Source: Cecembia calidifontis (lineage in GTDB: Bacteria; Bacteroidota; Bacteroidia; Cytophagales; Cyclobacteriaceae). From it: 64,000 nt of DNA. Shown piece by piece: positions 9,310 through 17,857 of the stretch. The notes below the pieces were generated by a model. The model saw nothing but the letters and a program-made list of their open reading frames with translations. It ran no database searches and had not been told where the DNA came from. The stretch spans positions 4,468,501 through 4,532,500 of the forward strand of contig NZ_SGXG01000001.1 of assembly GCF_004216715.1 (NCBI RefSeq), read 5' to 3'. Position 1 is the stretch's first letter, and every line of letters begins with the position of its first letter. Both the position numbers and the translations under genes were made by a program.

Positions 9310-9320
9310 AAAAACTGAAA

Positions 9321-11579
9321 TCAATTGGCTCTTAATTTCACCTGAAATCCAGTTTGACTCCAAGCGAATTTCAGCAGGCCATTTTTACCATCCAAAGCCA
9401 CCACTTCAAAGCGAAGCTGTTCGACAGATTCTTTTAAAGTGGAAGGCACCACTTCCCATCTACCCACATCTTCAGATTCCTTGTAATCATCCGCCAAATG
9501 CTGTTCATAATTCTTGTTGAGAATTAAGGTCCATTTTTCCTTTCCAGGGATGGTGAACAGCGCATACTTCCCTGCTGGAACCCGAACTCCCTCTATAAAC
9601 AAATCCTGATTAAATGAAATACTGGTAGCAGTATGTGCCCCTGTCACCCAGACATCGCCATAGGCTACCAAACCTCCGAATATTTCTCTTCCCCTCACAC
9701 TTGGTGCAGAATAATCAATATGGACATGGTTAGATCCAATATTCGCCATGGCCGCTGTCCTTGGACTTTTTGAATTTGAAGATCCTGCATGGGCACTGTG
9801 GTCATGTTGGCTATGATCAGCAGATTCCTTTTTTGTCTCGCTCTTAACTTCTGTAGGATTAGCTGTACCAGTTACCCTCCTTCCCGGCTGATACGTCTCC
9901 TTCACCTCTCCGCAGGTCAACATCATATCGCCAAAGTAAGGGTTTCGGATTTCCTTCTCTCCACTGAGCCAATAAGCGCCTTTGTCCCTAAAGGCCATTG
10001 GACAATACTGACGGTAGATCGTGTAGTCCACCACACCGAAATATTCCACCGCTTCAATCAGGTTATCAGAAAGGGTCTCAAAGTGCTTTCGCTGTTCCTC
10101 CACATCAGTAGTCTGAGCGATTTTATCCAAACTGTTTTGGATGGGCCTTAATAAATCCCTCCAGATATCTTGCGCTTTACCTTCCAACAACTTTCCATCA
10201 ACTTTTCCCAAACTGGCCTTGGCAGGACTTACTGACCTCTGGGTTTCTTGCGCATTGGTTTTCACCAGGGCATCTTTGATCGCTAAATAGCTTTGAATAA
10301 GCGATGTCAATTGTTTTTTGAATTCTTCTGATACCTCTAAAGTCTTGACTTGAGGCCTGAGCATCATGCTGTAATTACCGGACAACTGGGCAGCTGCATC
10401 CACAGCAAAAACCCCATTACTGACTACCTGCTCCCCTTCTTCCACTCCGGAAAGCACCAAATAATCATCTCCGACCCGGGGACCCAGTTCAATTTCACGC
10501 ATTTCAAAAGCGGGGGCTTCCCTATTGCCAACCTGCACATAAACCACTGATCTTGGCCCTGTCCAAAGGATGGCTGTCTTGGGAATCATCAGTCCGGACT
10601 GTGCAGATTGGGAAGTGGATATGGTAGCGGAAACAAACATCTCAGGCTTCAATTCAAAATTGCGGTTGACTGCTTCTGCACGGATGCCCACCGTACGGGT
10701 ATCCGGATTCAAAACCGGATCGATATAACTTACCTTGGCCTTGAATTCTCTTCCCGGATAAGCAGACACCTGGAAACTCAGGTCATCGCCCTTGCGGATG
10801 ATGCCCAAATCGGATTCATAAGCATCCAGAATCACCCAAACTGAACTCAGGTCAACAATTTCAAATAGGGCTGTCCCACGGTTGACAAAATCTCCTACTG
10901 CAACATTCCTGGCGGTAACCACTCCTGCCACATCAGCATAGACATCAAACTGTGTCTGCACTTGGCCTGAATTTTCTATTCTGGCAATCTGCTCCTCTGA
11001 AATCTTCCAAAGCCTCAGTTTCTCTTTTGCAGCCTGATAAAGGGCTGGTTGGCGATCTTTGATTTTGGCAGTTTCCAAAAGTTCTTTTTGTGCATTGACC
11101 AAGTCCGGAGAATACAGGGTAGCCAACTTCTCCCCTCTTCTGACTTCCTGGCCGGTGAAGTTGACAAACAACTGATCAACACGTCCTGAATAATTAGCGG
11201 TAAGGCTTTTCACCCTTTGCTCGTTAACCTGGATTTTACCAGTGAGAGTGAGTTTTCCTGTACCTGAACCCGATTTCACCCTTGTCAATTGTACATTGGA
11301 AAGGGCCATCGCTTCCGGGGTCATTTCCAGCACATATGGGCTACTGTTTCCCGAATTGCTGCTTACAGGCGTCAAAGCCATCCCGCAAAGCGGACATTGA
11401 CCAGGTTCATTTTGCCGGATCTGTGGGTGCATGGAACAAGTATAGATGGTTCCGTCTTCCGCTACATGGAAGTGCTCATGGTCAGGATGATCGCCCGTCC
11501 CACGGACCAACCAACCTGCCAGGCCACCGAAGAACAGGCAGCCGAAGATGATGATGATTATGTTTTTATTTGTTTTCAT
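9321..11579 (-). CDS. cusB: CusB-like RND periplasmic adaptor fused to DUF3347 and DUF2911
   Basis: A 752-residue membrane-fusion protein of a heavy-metal RND pump that links the inner-membrane CusA to the TolC channel and delivers metal. In order: an N-terminal membrane anchor (7-25); a His-rich patch; a YHS-like heavy-metal-binding module YTCSMHPQ..CPLCGM (Cys48, His51, Cys62, Cys65, Met67); the adaptor core (about 95-400) with lipoyl/barrel blocks; a DUF3347 region (about 415-565) with conserved YCPMAF; a His-rich linker (DHSQHDHSAH); and a DUF2911 domain to the end. Typical CusB is about 400 residues, so the two extra domains are additions. It is the last gene of the operon cusA - IVP - tolC - cusB. 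Copper or silver specificity is inferred from the domain set. Confidence 0.88.
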   Translation of the reverse strand: MKTNKNIIIIIFGCLFFGGLAGWLVRGTGDHPDHEHFHVAEDGTIYTCSMHPQIRQNEPGQCPLCGMALTPVSSNSGNSSPYVLEMTPEAMALSNVQLTRVKSGSGTGKLTLTGKIQVNEQRVKSLTANYSGRVDQLFVNFTGQEVRRGEKLATLYSPDLVNAQKELLETAKIKDRQPALYQAAKEKLRLWKISEEQIARIENSGQVQTQFDVYADVAGVVTARNVAVGDFVNRGTALFEIVDLSSVWVILDAYESDLGIIRKGDDLSFQVSAYPGREFKAKVSYIDPVLNPDTRTVGIRAEAVNRNFELKPEMFVSATISTSQSAQSGLMIPKTAILWTGPRSVVYVQVGNREAPAFEMREIELGPRVGDDYLVLSGVEEGEQVVSNGVFAVDAAAQLSGNYSMMLRPQVKTLEVSEEFKKQLTSLIQSYLAIKDALVKTNAQETQRSVSPAKASLGKVDGKLLEGKAQDIWRDLLRPIQNSLDKIAQTTDVEEQRKHFETLSDNLIEAVEYFGVVDYTIYRQYCPMAFRDKGAYWLSGEKEIRNPYFGDMMLTCGEVKETYQPGRRVTGTANPTEVKSETKKESADHSQHDHSAHAGSSNSKSPRTAAMANIGSNHVHIDYSAPSVRGREIFGGLVAYGDVWVTGAHTATSISFNQDLFIEGVRVPAGKYALFTIPGKEKWTLILNKNYEQHLADDYKESEDVGRWEVVPSTLKESVEQLRFEVVALDGKNGLLKFAWSQTGFQVKLRAN

Positions 11580-11592
11580 GTTTTATTTTCTA

Positions 11593-11627
11593 GACTCAAG
11601 ACATAAGACACAAGATTCAAGAACTTG
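11593..11627 (+). repeat. Degenerate 7-bp-periodic array A
   Basis: Five consecutive 7-bp units each begin with GA, and four of them end in AA (GACTCAA, GACATAA, GACACAA, GATTCAA, then GAACTTG). The array lies in the 129-bp gap between the TolC-like and CusB-like genes. Three of the units recur exactly in the arrays at 61031, 61382 and 61471. It does not encode protein, and its role is unknown. Confidence 0.75.
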
Positions 11628-11708
11628 CGACCTTTAAGGTTTTTTAAAACCTGGAAGGCCATACGATAATTTACCGAAAAACCTTCGAGGTCTCAAAGAC
11701 CTCAAAGA

Positions 11709-13244
11709 TTAGAAACCAACCAAAGTTTCCATCCTTGCAAACTGAATTTCTCGTTCAATCTTTGTATTCAAAAGGTTTAGGCGGAAATCCAACAGCTCCT
11801 TTTGAATGTTCAGGATTTCTTCAAAAGAGCTTCCTTCGGTGGCATAGGCCGTAACCGAAAGTTCAAGGGTTTGCTCGGTCAATTCGATTTGCTCTTCCAG
11901 CAAGCGGATTTTGCGGTCAGTATCTTTGATGGATGCCAATATGCTTTCAAACTCCGTCTCCAGATTCCTTTGCAGATCCTCCTTTTGGCGCTCATTGGCC
12001 TCCCAGTAAAGCTTGGATTCGGCTTCCATGGCTCTGTACTTTTTGCGGTAAACCGGCAAGGTGAGGGTAGCCATGGGCATGACCATATTATTGCCCATAC
12101 CGGCAGGCATATAGTACATGCCATCCATGCTCCCTACCATACCTGATTCAGGTCTGGGAGAAAAAACCATGTAATTTACCCCCAATCCAAACATGGGTTT
12201 ACCTTCCAGCTTGGCCATTTCTCCCTGCTTCTGGTAGGCCAAACCTTCTTTCTCCAGCATCAAGAGCATGGGGTTGGTTTCAAGGATTTGCTCCAGCATG
12301 GCCAATTCCCAGCCCATTTCTTTCTGGCTTTCCAATTGGTTTTGAATATTGACCGGTTCATTTTTATCCCTGCCAAGCAGTTGGTTGAAGCGGACCAAAA
12401 GTGGTCTTTTGTCCACTTCCAGCTGTTGCAGATCGGACTCCAGGGCCTTGATCTGCACCTGTAGCCTCAGCACATCCGTCAGCTTCCCTGAAGCAGAACC
12501 AGAACCCATGCCAGACATGGCGGAAGTCGATCGGGAAGATTGGCCCATGCTTGAGGCACTTCCGGCACTTGCTCCACCCATACCCATACCATCATCTGCA
12601 CCTCCTTGCTGGCCTCCCCGGGCAGGTCTTTTGACAGCAGAAGTTACCGAAGACACAGCATCAGCGGTATTTCCACCCTGATAACGGATAATGGCCAAGC
12701 GCTCCAAAGACTTCAAAATCTCCAGATTTGAGTCGGTGATATCGATGGTATTCTCGAGTTGCTGCAACTGGAAATAGGTTTCCTTTACCTGATAAAGGAG
12801 CACATTGCGCTGTTGTCTAAACTCCTCATATTTGGCCTCCGCCATGAGGGTAGCTTCTTCCTTTTGTGTTTTGAGCATCCCAAACCAAGGGAACATCTGC
12901 ATCACCGAAGCCTCGGCCCGTTGATTTCCCATCAAGAGCTCCATAGGTCGGGTAAACACCCCAATGTTCAATTGGGGATTCTCCAGACTTACCTGGTTTG
13001 TTTTTTCTAATGAAGCCTGATACCCTTTAAATGATGCTTGAAGTGCAGGATTGTTATCGACTGCTATTTCTAAGTATTTTTCCAGAACTTGACTTTCTGC
13101 AACTTCTATATGAATAACCGCAGATACTATTAGAAATAGATATTTGTAGATATTCGATATGGATAGATATTCAATTGGACCCCAACCTCTTTTTTTTGTC
13201 GAAAATCCGGTTAATCTATTATCGATCGCTAATTTTTTCTTCAT
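11709..13244 (-). CDS. cusC: TolC-family outer-membrane factor of the metal RND pump
   Basis: A 511-residue outer-membrane channel protein with two OEP-type helical repeats (about 55-275 and 300-500, rich in long amphipathic helices). It would form the trimeric exit duct of the CusBA pump. The middle contains a Met/Gly/Ser-rich insert (about 206-248, many GM and SM pairs), which may be a flexible metal-binding loop. The start ATG 13244 overlaps the stop of the four-helix-bundle gene (ATGA), suggesting coupled translation. The N-terminus is odd: about 25 polar residues precede the hydrophobic stretch (LFLIVSAVIH), and part of this leader is encoded by a repeat shared with the far side of the IVP gene. 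Mature protein probably begins near AESQVLEKYL. Confidence 0.85.
   Translation of the reverse strand: MKKKLAIDNRLTGFSTKKRGWGPIEYLSISNIYKYLFLIVSAVIHIEVAESQVLEKYLEIAVDNNPALQASFKGYQASLEKTNQVSLENPQLNIGVFTRPMELLMGNQRAEASVMQMFPWFGMLKTQKEEATLMAEAKYEEFRQQRNVLLYQVKETYFQLQQLENTIDITDSNLEILKSLERLAIIRYQGGNTADAVSSVTSAVKRPARGGQQGGADDGMGMGGASAGSASSMGQSSRSTSAMSGMGSGSASGKLTDVLRLQVQIKALESDLQQLEVDKRPLLVRFNQLLGRDKNEPVNIQNQLESQKEMGWELAMLEQILETNPMLLMLEKEGLAYQKQGEMAKLEGKPMFGLGVNYMVFSPRPESGMVGSMDGMYYMPAGMGNNMVMPMATLTLPVYRKKYRAMEAESKLYWEANERQKEDLQRNLETEFESILASIKDTDRKIRLLEEQIELTEQTLELSVTAYATEGSSFEEILNIQKELLDFRLNLLNTKIEREIQFARMETLVGF
13139..13178 (+). repeat. IVP-flanking repeat, copy R1 (inside TolC leader)
   Basis: A GATATT-rich 40-bp segment opens GATATTTGTAGATATTCGAT. 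It aligns with the segment at 13670-13704 read on the opposite strand (27 of the first 31 bases identical by eye), so the two form an inverted repeat around the IVP gene. It is translated as part of the TolC leader. Confidence 0.6.
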
Positions 13245-13633
13245 TTCAATTCATTTTTTGAATTGTAAATTGATTTGATGTAGTTATTTAGTTTCACAGC
13301 TAATTTTTCAGCTGTATCCTTTGCATCATTAAACTCATCATCAGAGATCACACCTCTTTCATGCATTAAGCTCAGCCAATGATTTACAGACTCCAATTTT
13401 GAACCTCTACTATTGTATAAAAACCTTATCCTGTCTAAATAATGATATCTACCATAAGCTTCTGCAAGATTGGCTCCAATGGAATCTGAAGATTCTATAA
13501 ATTGATCTCCCATAATTTTTCTCATTTGCCAATTCAATTTCGAATAAATGGCCCATGCCTTTTTAGATAATGCTCTTGACAATTGATAGACCTCTAAGTC
13601 TTCCAATTTTATATAATCTTTATTTTCCCCCAT
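13241..13633 (-). CDS. Four-helix-bundle protein (23S rRNA IVP / S23 family)
   Basis: A 130-residue protein of the family named after proteins encoded in 23S rRNA intervening sequences, also related to Avd of diversity-generating retroelements. These form pentameric four-helix bundles that bind nucleic acid, and most have no known role. Typical features are LEDLEVYQLSRALSKKAW (helix 1), MGDQFIESSDSIGANLAEAYGR (the conserved helix-2 signature) and FLYNSRGSKLESVNHWL. I place the start at ATG 13633; the frame is open upstream but that part is repeat sequence. It sits between cusA and the TolC gene, where efflux operons normally have no such gene, and its stop overlaps the TolC start. The flanking inverted repeats suggest it arrived as a small mobile unit (inference). 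Confidence 0.85.
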   Translation of the reverse strand: MGENKDYIKLEDLEVYQLSRALSKKAWAIYSKLNWQMRKIMGDQFIESSDSIGANLAEAYGRYHYLDRIRFLYNSRGSKLESVNHWLSLMHERGVISDDEFNDAKDTAEKLAVKLNNYIKSIYNSKNELK

Positions 13634-13669
13634 AACATCAATGATTAAATTAAACAACTGATTTATAGA

Positions 13670-13704
13670 CCAATATCTATGAATATCCAATATCAATAAA
13701 TATC
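13670..13704 (-). repeat. IVP-flanking repeat, copy R2
   Basis: Read on the minus strand this 35-bp segment opens GATATTTATTGATATTGGAT and ends ATAGATATTGG. It is the inverted partner of R1 (13139-13178) and related to R3 (17625-17682). The cusA stop codon lies at its edge (13703-13705). Confidence 0.6.
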
Positions 13705-16700
13705 AATTCCTTTTTACCCTAAACTCTTGATACTTCCCATAAAGCACCGGCACAATAAACAAGGAAATCAATGCCACCGTCATCCCACCAAATGCCGGAA
13801 TGGCCATAGGGATCATAATGTCGGAACCGCGGCCTGAACTGGTGAGAACAGGCAGCAACGCCAAGAGCGTAGTGGCTGTGGTCATGAGGCAAGGCCTAAC
13901 CCTTTTCAGACCAGCCTCCAATACTGCTTTGCGGACCTCATTGACATTTTTAGGTTGGAATTTTTCGAAACTTTGTTTGAGATAAGTTCCCATCACCACA
14001 CCATCATCTGTCGCGATACCGAATAGGGCGATAAAGCCTACCCAAACTGCCACGGAAAGATTAAAGGTGCGCATCTGGAAGAGTTCACGCATGTTGGTAC
14101 CTAAGAAATTGAAGTCGAAGAACCAATCCTGCCCATACAGCCAAAGCATCATAAAGCCTCCCGAGAAGGCCATAGCAATGGCCGAGAAGATCATCAATAC
14201 CATGGCAGTAGACCTAAATTGGAAATACAGAATCAGGAAAATCACCGCCAAACAGAGAGGTATGACAATCGCCAGGCGCTTCTCTGCGCGGATCTGGTTT
14301 TCATAACTTCCAGAGAAAGTGTAGGAAACCCCTGCCGGAACTTCTAATTCTCCGGAGTTGATTTTTTGTTGGATAAAATTACGGGCATCATCCACCACAG
14401 AACCCTCTGCAAAACCATCTCTTTTATCAAACAGCACATAGCCCACCAAGAAAGTATTCTCCCCGCGGATCATCATCGGCCCAGGACGGTAACTGATTTC
14501 GGCCAACTGACCCAAAGGAATCTGGGCTCCCGTTGGTGTGGTCACTAAAATACGCCTCAGGGCCTCTGGATCATCCCTGTACTCCCTGGCATAGCGGGCA
14601 CGGATGGCGTAGCGTTCCCTGCCTTCCACAGTGGTACTCAGCGTCATGCCTCCAATAGCCACCTCAATAAATTCCTGTACATCGGCAATGTTAAGCCCAT
14701 ACCTGCCCAACTGGGTCCTGTCCAGATCTATCTCCAAGTAAGGTTTGCCTAAGGAGCGGTCTGCAAAAACAGCTTCTGATTTCACAGAAGGGACTTCCTT
14801 CAGGACTGCCTCCAACTTCAAGCTAAAGTTTTCTATGGTCTCCAGATTGGGACCATACACCTTCATTCCCATGGGCGCACGCATACCTGTCTGCAACATG
14901 ACCAATCGGGTTTCAATAGGTTGGAGCTTGGGCGCAGAAGTTACCCCCGGAAGGTTGGAGGTACGAACCTGGATTTCATCCCAGATATCATCCGGTGTGC
15001 GGATTTCATCCCTCCACTGACGGAAGTATTGCCCTTTCTTTTCGTCTGCTACAAGGTATTTGGAAATGTTTCTCGCCACGGCCCTGCGTTGGGCCTCGTC
15101 CATGTAATTTTTATCTTCATCCCAAATAGCCCCATCCTGACGGTCATACCACCACACTTTGCCATTGACCTGGATCAGGTAATTGCCCTCCCTGTCCACC
15201 TTGAAGCGGAGTTTGCGGGCATTCTCGTCCTGCAGGTATTCGGTTTTGTAATTGATGATGTTTTCATACATGGACATGGGTGCAGGATCCAAAGGGCTTT
15301 CTGCCCTTCCTGCCTTACCCACCACCATTTCCACTTCAGGAATAGCCTGAACCAACATATCCAGTTGTTTCACGATCTGCATATTAGCCTCTACACCCGA
15401 ATGCGGCATGGAAGTCGGCATCAAGAGAAAAGAACCCTCATTCAAAGCCGGCATAAATTCCTTGCCCATACCTGGGAAGGCGTGTACCAAACCTGACCAA
15501 ACTGAAGTGGTACGGATATTTACCCCGACCTTATCAAATCCCGTGGCCACAAAACCAAAAATCTTTCCGAAGCCCAACCAGATATTCACCGCCAGAAGAA
15601 TGATGGTCAAAGGGATCAACAAAAACACCTTGGCATGTTCTAGGCACCAATGAAGAAGCCTAGCATAGTATCGGATAAAGAGCGCGAAGATGCCCAAAAC
15701 CACACCTACCACCAGTCCAATAAAAAGGAAATTCACAAAAACCGACTGGGCCAATCCCAAAGGTCTCCACTCAATGGCCAAAAGCACTGAAACAGCCACT
15801 ACGGCAATGATCATGGCTACCTGATTCTTGTATCGACCTTCTTTTGTCTGCTTGGGGAAGAAATAATGGATCAAATGATTGGCTGCAAATGCCAAAAGCA
15901 CCCATCCAGCCCAAGGGAAATAAAAGAGAAGAATCAATCCAGCCACAGCCATCAAGCCATTTAGGATAGTCTTGTAATTTTTGGATTTCACCTGCGCACC
16001 AAACACCCAATGTGCAAAAGCCGGCATAAAAACTAAAGTAAAGATCAATGCAGCCACCAAAGCAAAAGTTTTGGTGTAGGCCAAAGGCCCAAAGAGTTTT
16101 CCTTCTGCCGCTTGAAGCGTAAATACCGGCAAAAAGCTGACTATAGTGGTCATCACGGCGGTCAGGATGGCCGAGCTCACTTCGGTAGTGGCATCGTAGA
16201 TCAGTTGGAGTTTGGTCTTTTTCCCATCCGATTCTTCCAAGTGGCGAAGGATATTTTCATTGAGGATAATCCCCAAGTCCACCATGGTACCAATGGCAAT
16301 GGCAATACCTGAAAGCGCCACGATATTGGCATCTACACCCACATACTTCATCATGATAAAACACATCAGCACCGCCAGTGGCAAAAGTGCAGAGATCAAC
16401 AGGGAAGCCCTGAGATTGTACACCATCACCATGATCACGATGATGGTAATCAGGATCTGCAGGCTGATGGCTTCATTCAAAGTATTCAAAGTTTCCTTGA
16501 TCAAACCTGAACGGTCATAGAAAGGAACAATGGTCACTTTGGAAACCGTACCATCCTCTAATGTTTTGCTGGGCAGGCCGGGGGATATTTCATCAATTTT
16601 GGCCTTAATGGCATCAATGACCTGCAAAGGATTGTCTCCATAGCGAGCTACTACTACCCCGCCTACGGCTTCGGCTCCGCCTTTGTCCAGGATGGCCCTT

Positions 16701-17572
16701 TCTGCACGGCTTGCAGGACCTATGGTCACTTTGGCAATGTCGCGGATGCGCAGAGGTACATTGTTACTTACCTTTACCACCGCCTTTTCAATATCTTCCA
16801 AGGACTTCACATATCCCAATCCACGAACAATAAACTCCACTTGATTGATCTCCATGGTATTGGCACCAATATCCAGGTTGGACTGCTTGATGGCATTCAT
16901 CACCTGCATCATCGACACATTGTGCGCTTTCATAGCCACAGGGTCCAGGTCCACCTGATACTCTTTCACATGGCCACCGATGGTCGCCACTTCCGCCACT
17001 CCTTCCGTGCCTGCCAGGCCATAGCGTACGTAGTAATCCTGTATGCTTCGGAGTTCGTGCAGATCCCAACCACCGGCCGGGTTACCCTTCTCATCCCTGC
17101 CTTCCAAGGTGTAGAAATATACCTGTCCAAGACCCGTTGCATCGGGTCCGAGTTTGGGTTGCACACCTTCAGGCAGTAATCCTGCAGGAAGCGAATTCAA
17201 CTTTTCCAGAATTCGGGAGCGGCTCCAATAGAATTCCACATCATCCTCAAAAATGATGTAGATTGAAGAAAAGCCGAACATGGAGGTGCTTCGGATAGAT
17301 TTTACACCTGGCATCCCCAAAAGGGAGGTAGTCAAAGGATAAGTGATCTGATCCTCCACATCCTGAGGAGAACGTCCCATCCAATCGGTAAAGACGATCT
17401 GTTGGTTCTCACCGATATCAGGTATGGCATCTACTGGCACAGGGTCGTTGGGGAGAAAACCCGTGCTCCAGTTGAAGGGGGCCGTCACGATCCCCCAGCC
17501 TATCACGAGCAAAAGAAGTATTACTGTGACCAGTTTATTTTCGAGAAAGAATTTTATGATATTGTTTAGCAT
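13703..17572 (-). CDS. cusA: CusA/CzcA-family heavy-metal RND efflux pump
   Basis: A 1289-residue inner-membrane proton-driven RND transporter of the HME class, exporting Cu+/Ag+ or divalent metals through CusB and TolC. It has the usual first membrane helix (1-28), the periplasmic porter domain with WMGRSPQDVEDQITYPL, the membrane block with GIAIAIGTMVDLGIILNEN (helix 4 acidic residues) and a second half ending in IATDDGVVMGTYL and a C-terminal helix. It is about 250 residues longer than enterobacterial CusA. The extra length is an insertion after the first membrane block (about 515-800) holding further hydrophobic segments and a polar stretch with KVWWYDRQDGAIWDEDKN, a form common in Bacteroidota. 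It is the first gene of the operon, 285 bp downstream of the HYC_CC_PP gene. Confidence 0.92.
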   Translation of the reverse strand: MLNNIIKFFLENKLVTVILLLLVIGWGIVTAPFNWSTGFLPNDPVPVDAIPDIGENQQIVFTDWMGRSPQDVEDQITYPLTTSLLGMPGVKSIRSTSMFGFSSIYIIFEDDVEFYWSRSRILEKLNSLPAGLLPEGVQPKLGPDATGLGQVYFYTLEGRDEKGNPAGGWDLHELRSIQDYYVRYGLAGTEGVAEVATIGGHVKEYQVDLDPVAMKAHNVSMMQVMNAIKQSNLDIGANTMEINQVEFIVRGLGYVKSLEDIEKAVVKVSNNVPLRIRDIAKVTIGPASRAERAILDKGGAEAVGGVVVARYGDNPLQVIDAIKAKIDEISPGLPSKTLEDGTVSKVTIVPFYDRSGLIKETLNTLNEAISLQILITIIVIMVMVYNLRASLLISALLPLAVLMCFIMMKYVGVDANIVALSGIAIAIGTMVDLGIILNENILRHLEESDGKKTKLQLIYDATTEVSSAILTAVMTTIVSFLPVFTLQAAEGKLFGPLAYTKTFALVAALIFTLVFMPAFAHWVFGAQVKSKNYKTILNGLMAVAGLILLFYFPWAGWVLLAFAANHLIHYFFPKQTKEGRYKNQVAMIIAVVAVSVLLAIEWRPLGLAQSVFVNFLFIGLVVGVVLGIFALFIRYYARLLHWCLEHAKVFLLIPLTIILLAVNIWLGFGKIFGFVATGFDKVGVNIRTTSVWSGLVHAFPGMGKEFMPALNEGSFLLMPTSMPHSGVEANMQIVKQLDMLVQAIPEVEMVVGKAGRAESPLDPAPMSMYENIINYKTEYLQDENARKLRFKVDREGNYLIQVNGKVWWYDRQDGAIWDEDKNYMDEAQRRAVARNISKYLVADEKKGQYFRQWRDEIRTPDDIWDEIQVRTSNLPGVTSAPKLQPIETRLVMLQTGMRAPMGMKVYGPNLETIENFSLKLEAVLKEVPSVKSEAVFADRSLGKPYLEIDLDRTQLGRYGLNIADVQEFIEVAIGGMTLSTTVEGRERYAIRARYAREYRDDPEALRRILVTTPTGAQIPLGQLAEISYRPGPMMIRGENTFLVGYVLFDKRDGFAEGSVVDDARNFIQQKINSGELEVPAGVSYTFSGSYENQIRAEKRLAIVIPLCLAVIFLILYFQFRSTAMVLMIFSAIAMAFSGGFMMLWLYGQDWFFDFNFLGTNMRELFQMRTFNLSVAVWVGFIALFGIATDDGVVMGTYLKQSFEKFQPKNVNEVRKAVLEAGLKRVRPCLMTTATTLLALLPVLTSSGRGSDIMIPMAIPAFGGMTVALISLFIVPVLYGKYQEFRVKRN

Positions 17573-17857
17573 AAATTCTGTATTTAGCTTAAATCATCTG
17601 CACATCTTTTGAGTGATGGAGACAGATATTTATAGATATCGGATCCGCTAAGGCGGACAAGGTATTTGTGGATATTGTATCCCAAAGCAAAGCTTTAGCT
17701 TGTTTAAAAAAGGGAATAGCGAAAAGGGCTTTGGCTTGACCTGTCAGGCTATGAAAACCTTATAGATTTTCATACTAGATCGACTGTTGATCAGAAATCT
17801 CAATGAATCTTTGTGCCTTAGTGTCTTCGTGGCTACCCTTTCTACTTGTGGGAAAAA
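17573..17857. other. Intergenic region upstream of cusA with repeat R3
   Basis: No gene is visible. The stretch holds repeat R3, several short palindromes (TCCGC-TAAG-GCGGA at 17644-17657; CAAAGCTTTAGCTTG near 17691) and, near 17812-17840, a CTTTGTG/CTTAGTGTCTTCGTGG stretch of a kind often seen in Bacteroidota intergenic DNA. The operon promoter should lie here, but I cannot point to clear -33/-7 boxes. Confidence 0.5.
17625..17682 (+). repeat. IVP-type repeat, copy R3
   Basis: It opens GATATTTATAGATATCGGAT, very close to the start of R1 and R2. A small palindrome (TCCGCTAAGGCGGA) sits in its middle, then GGTATTTGTGGATATTG. It lies upstream of cusA in the same orientation as R1. Confidence 0.5.

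Noticed and set aside
12496..12630. Met/Gly/Ser-rich stretch in the TolC-like gene as a frameshift or assembly error
   Set aside because: The frame stays open on both sides and such a Met-rich loop is plausible in a copper-type efflux protein.
13631..13696. Longer start (TTG 13696) for the four-helix-bundle gene
   Set aside because: The extra codons are repeat sequence, while ATG 13633 gives the normal length and start of the family.
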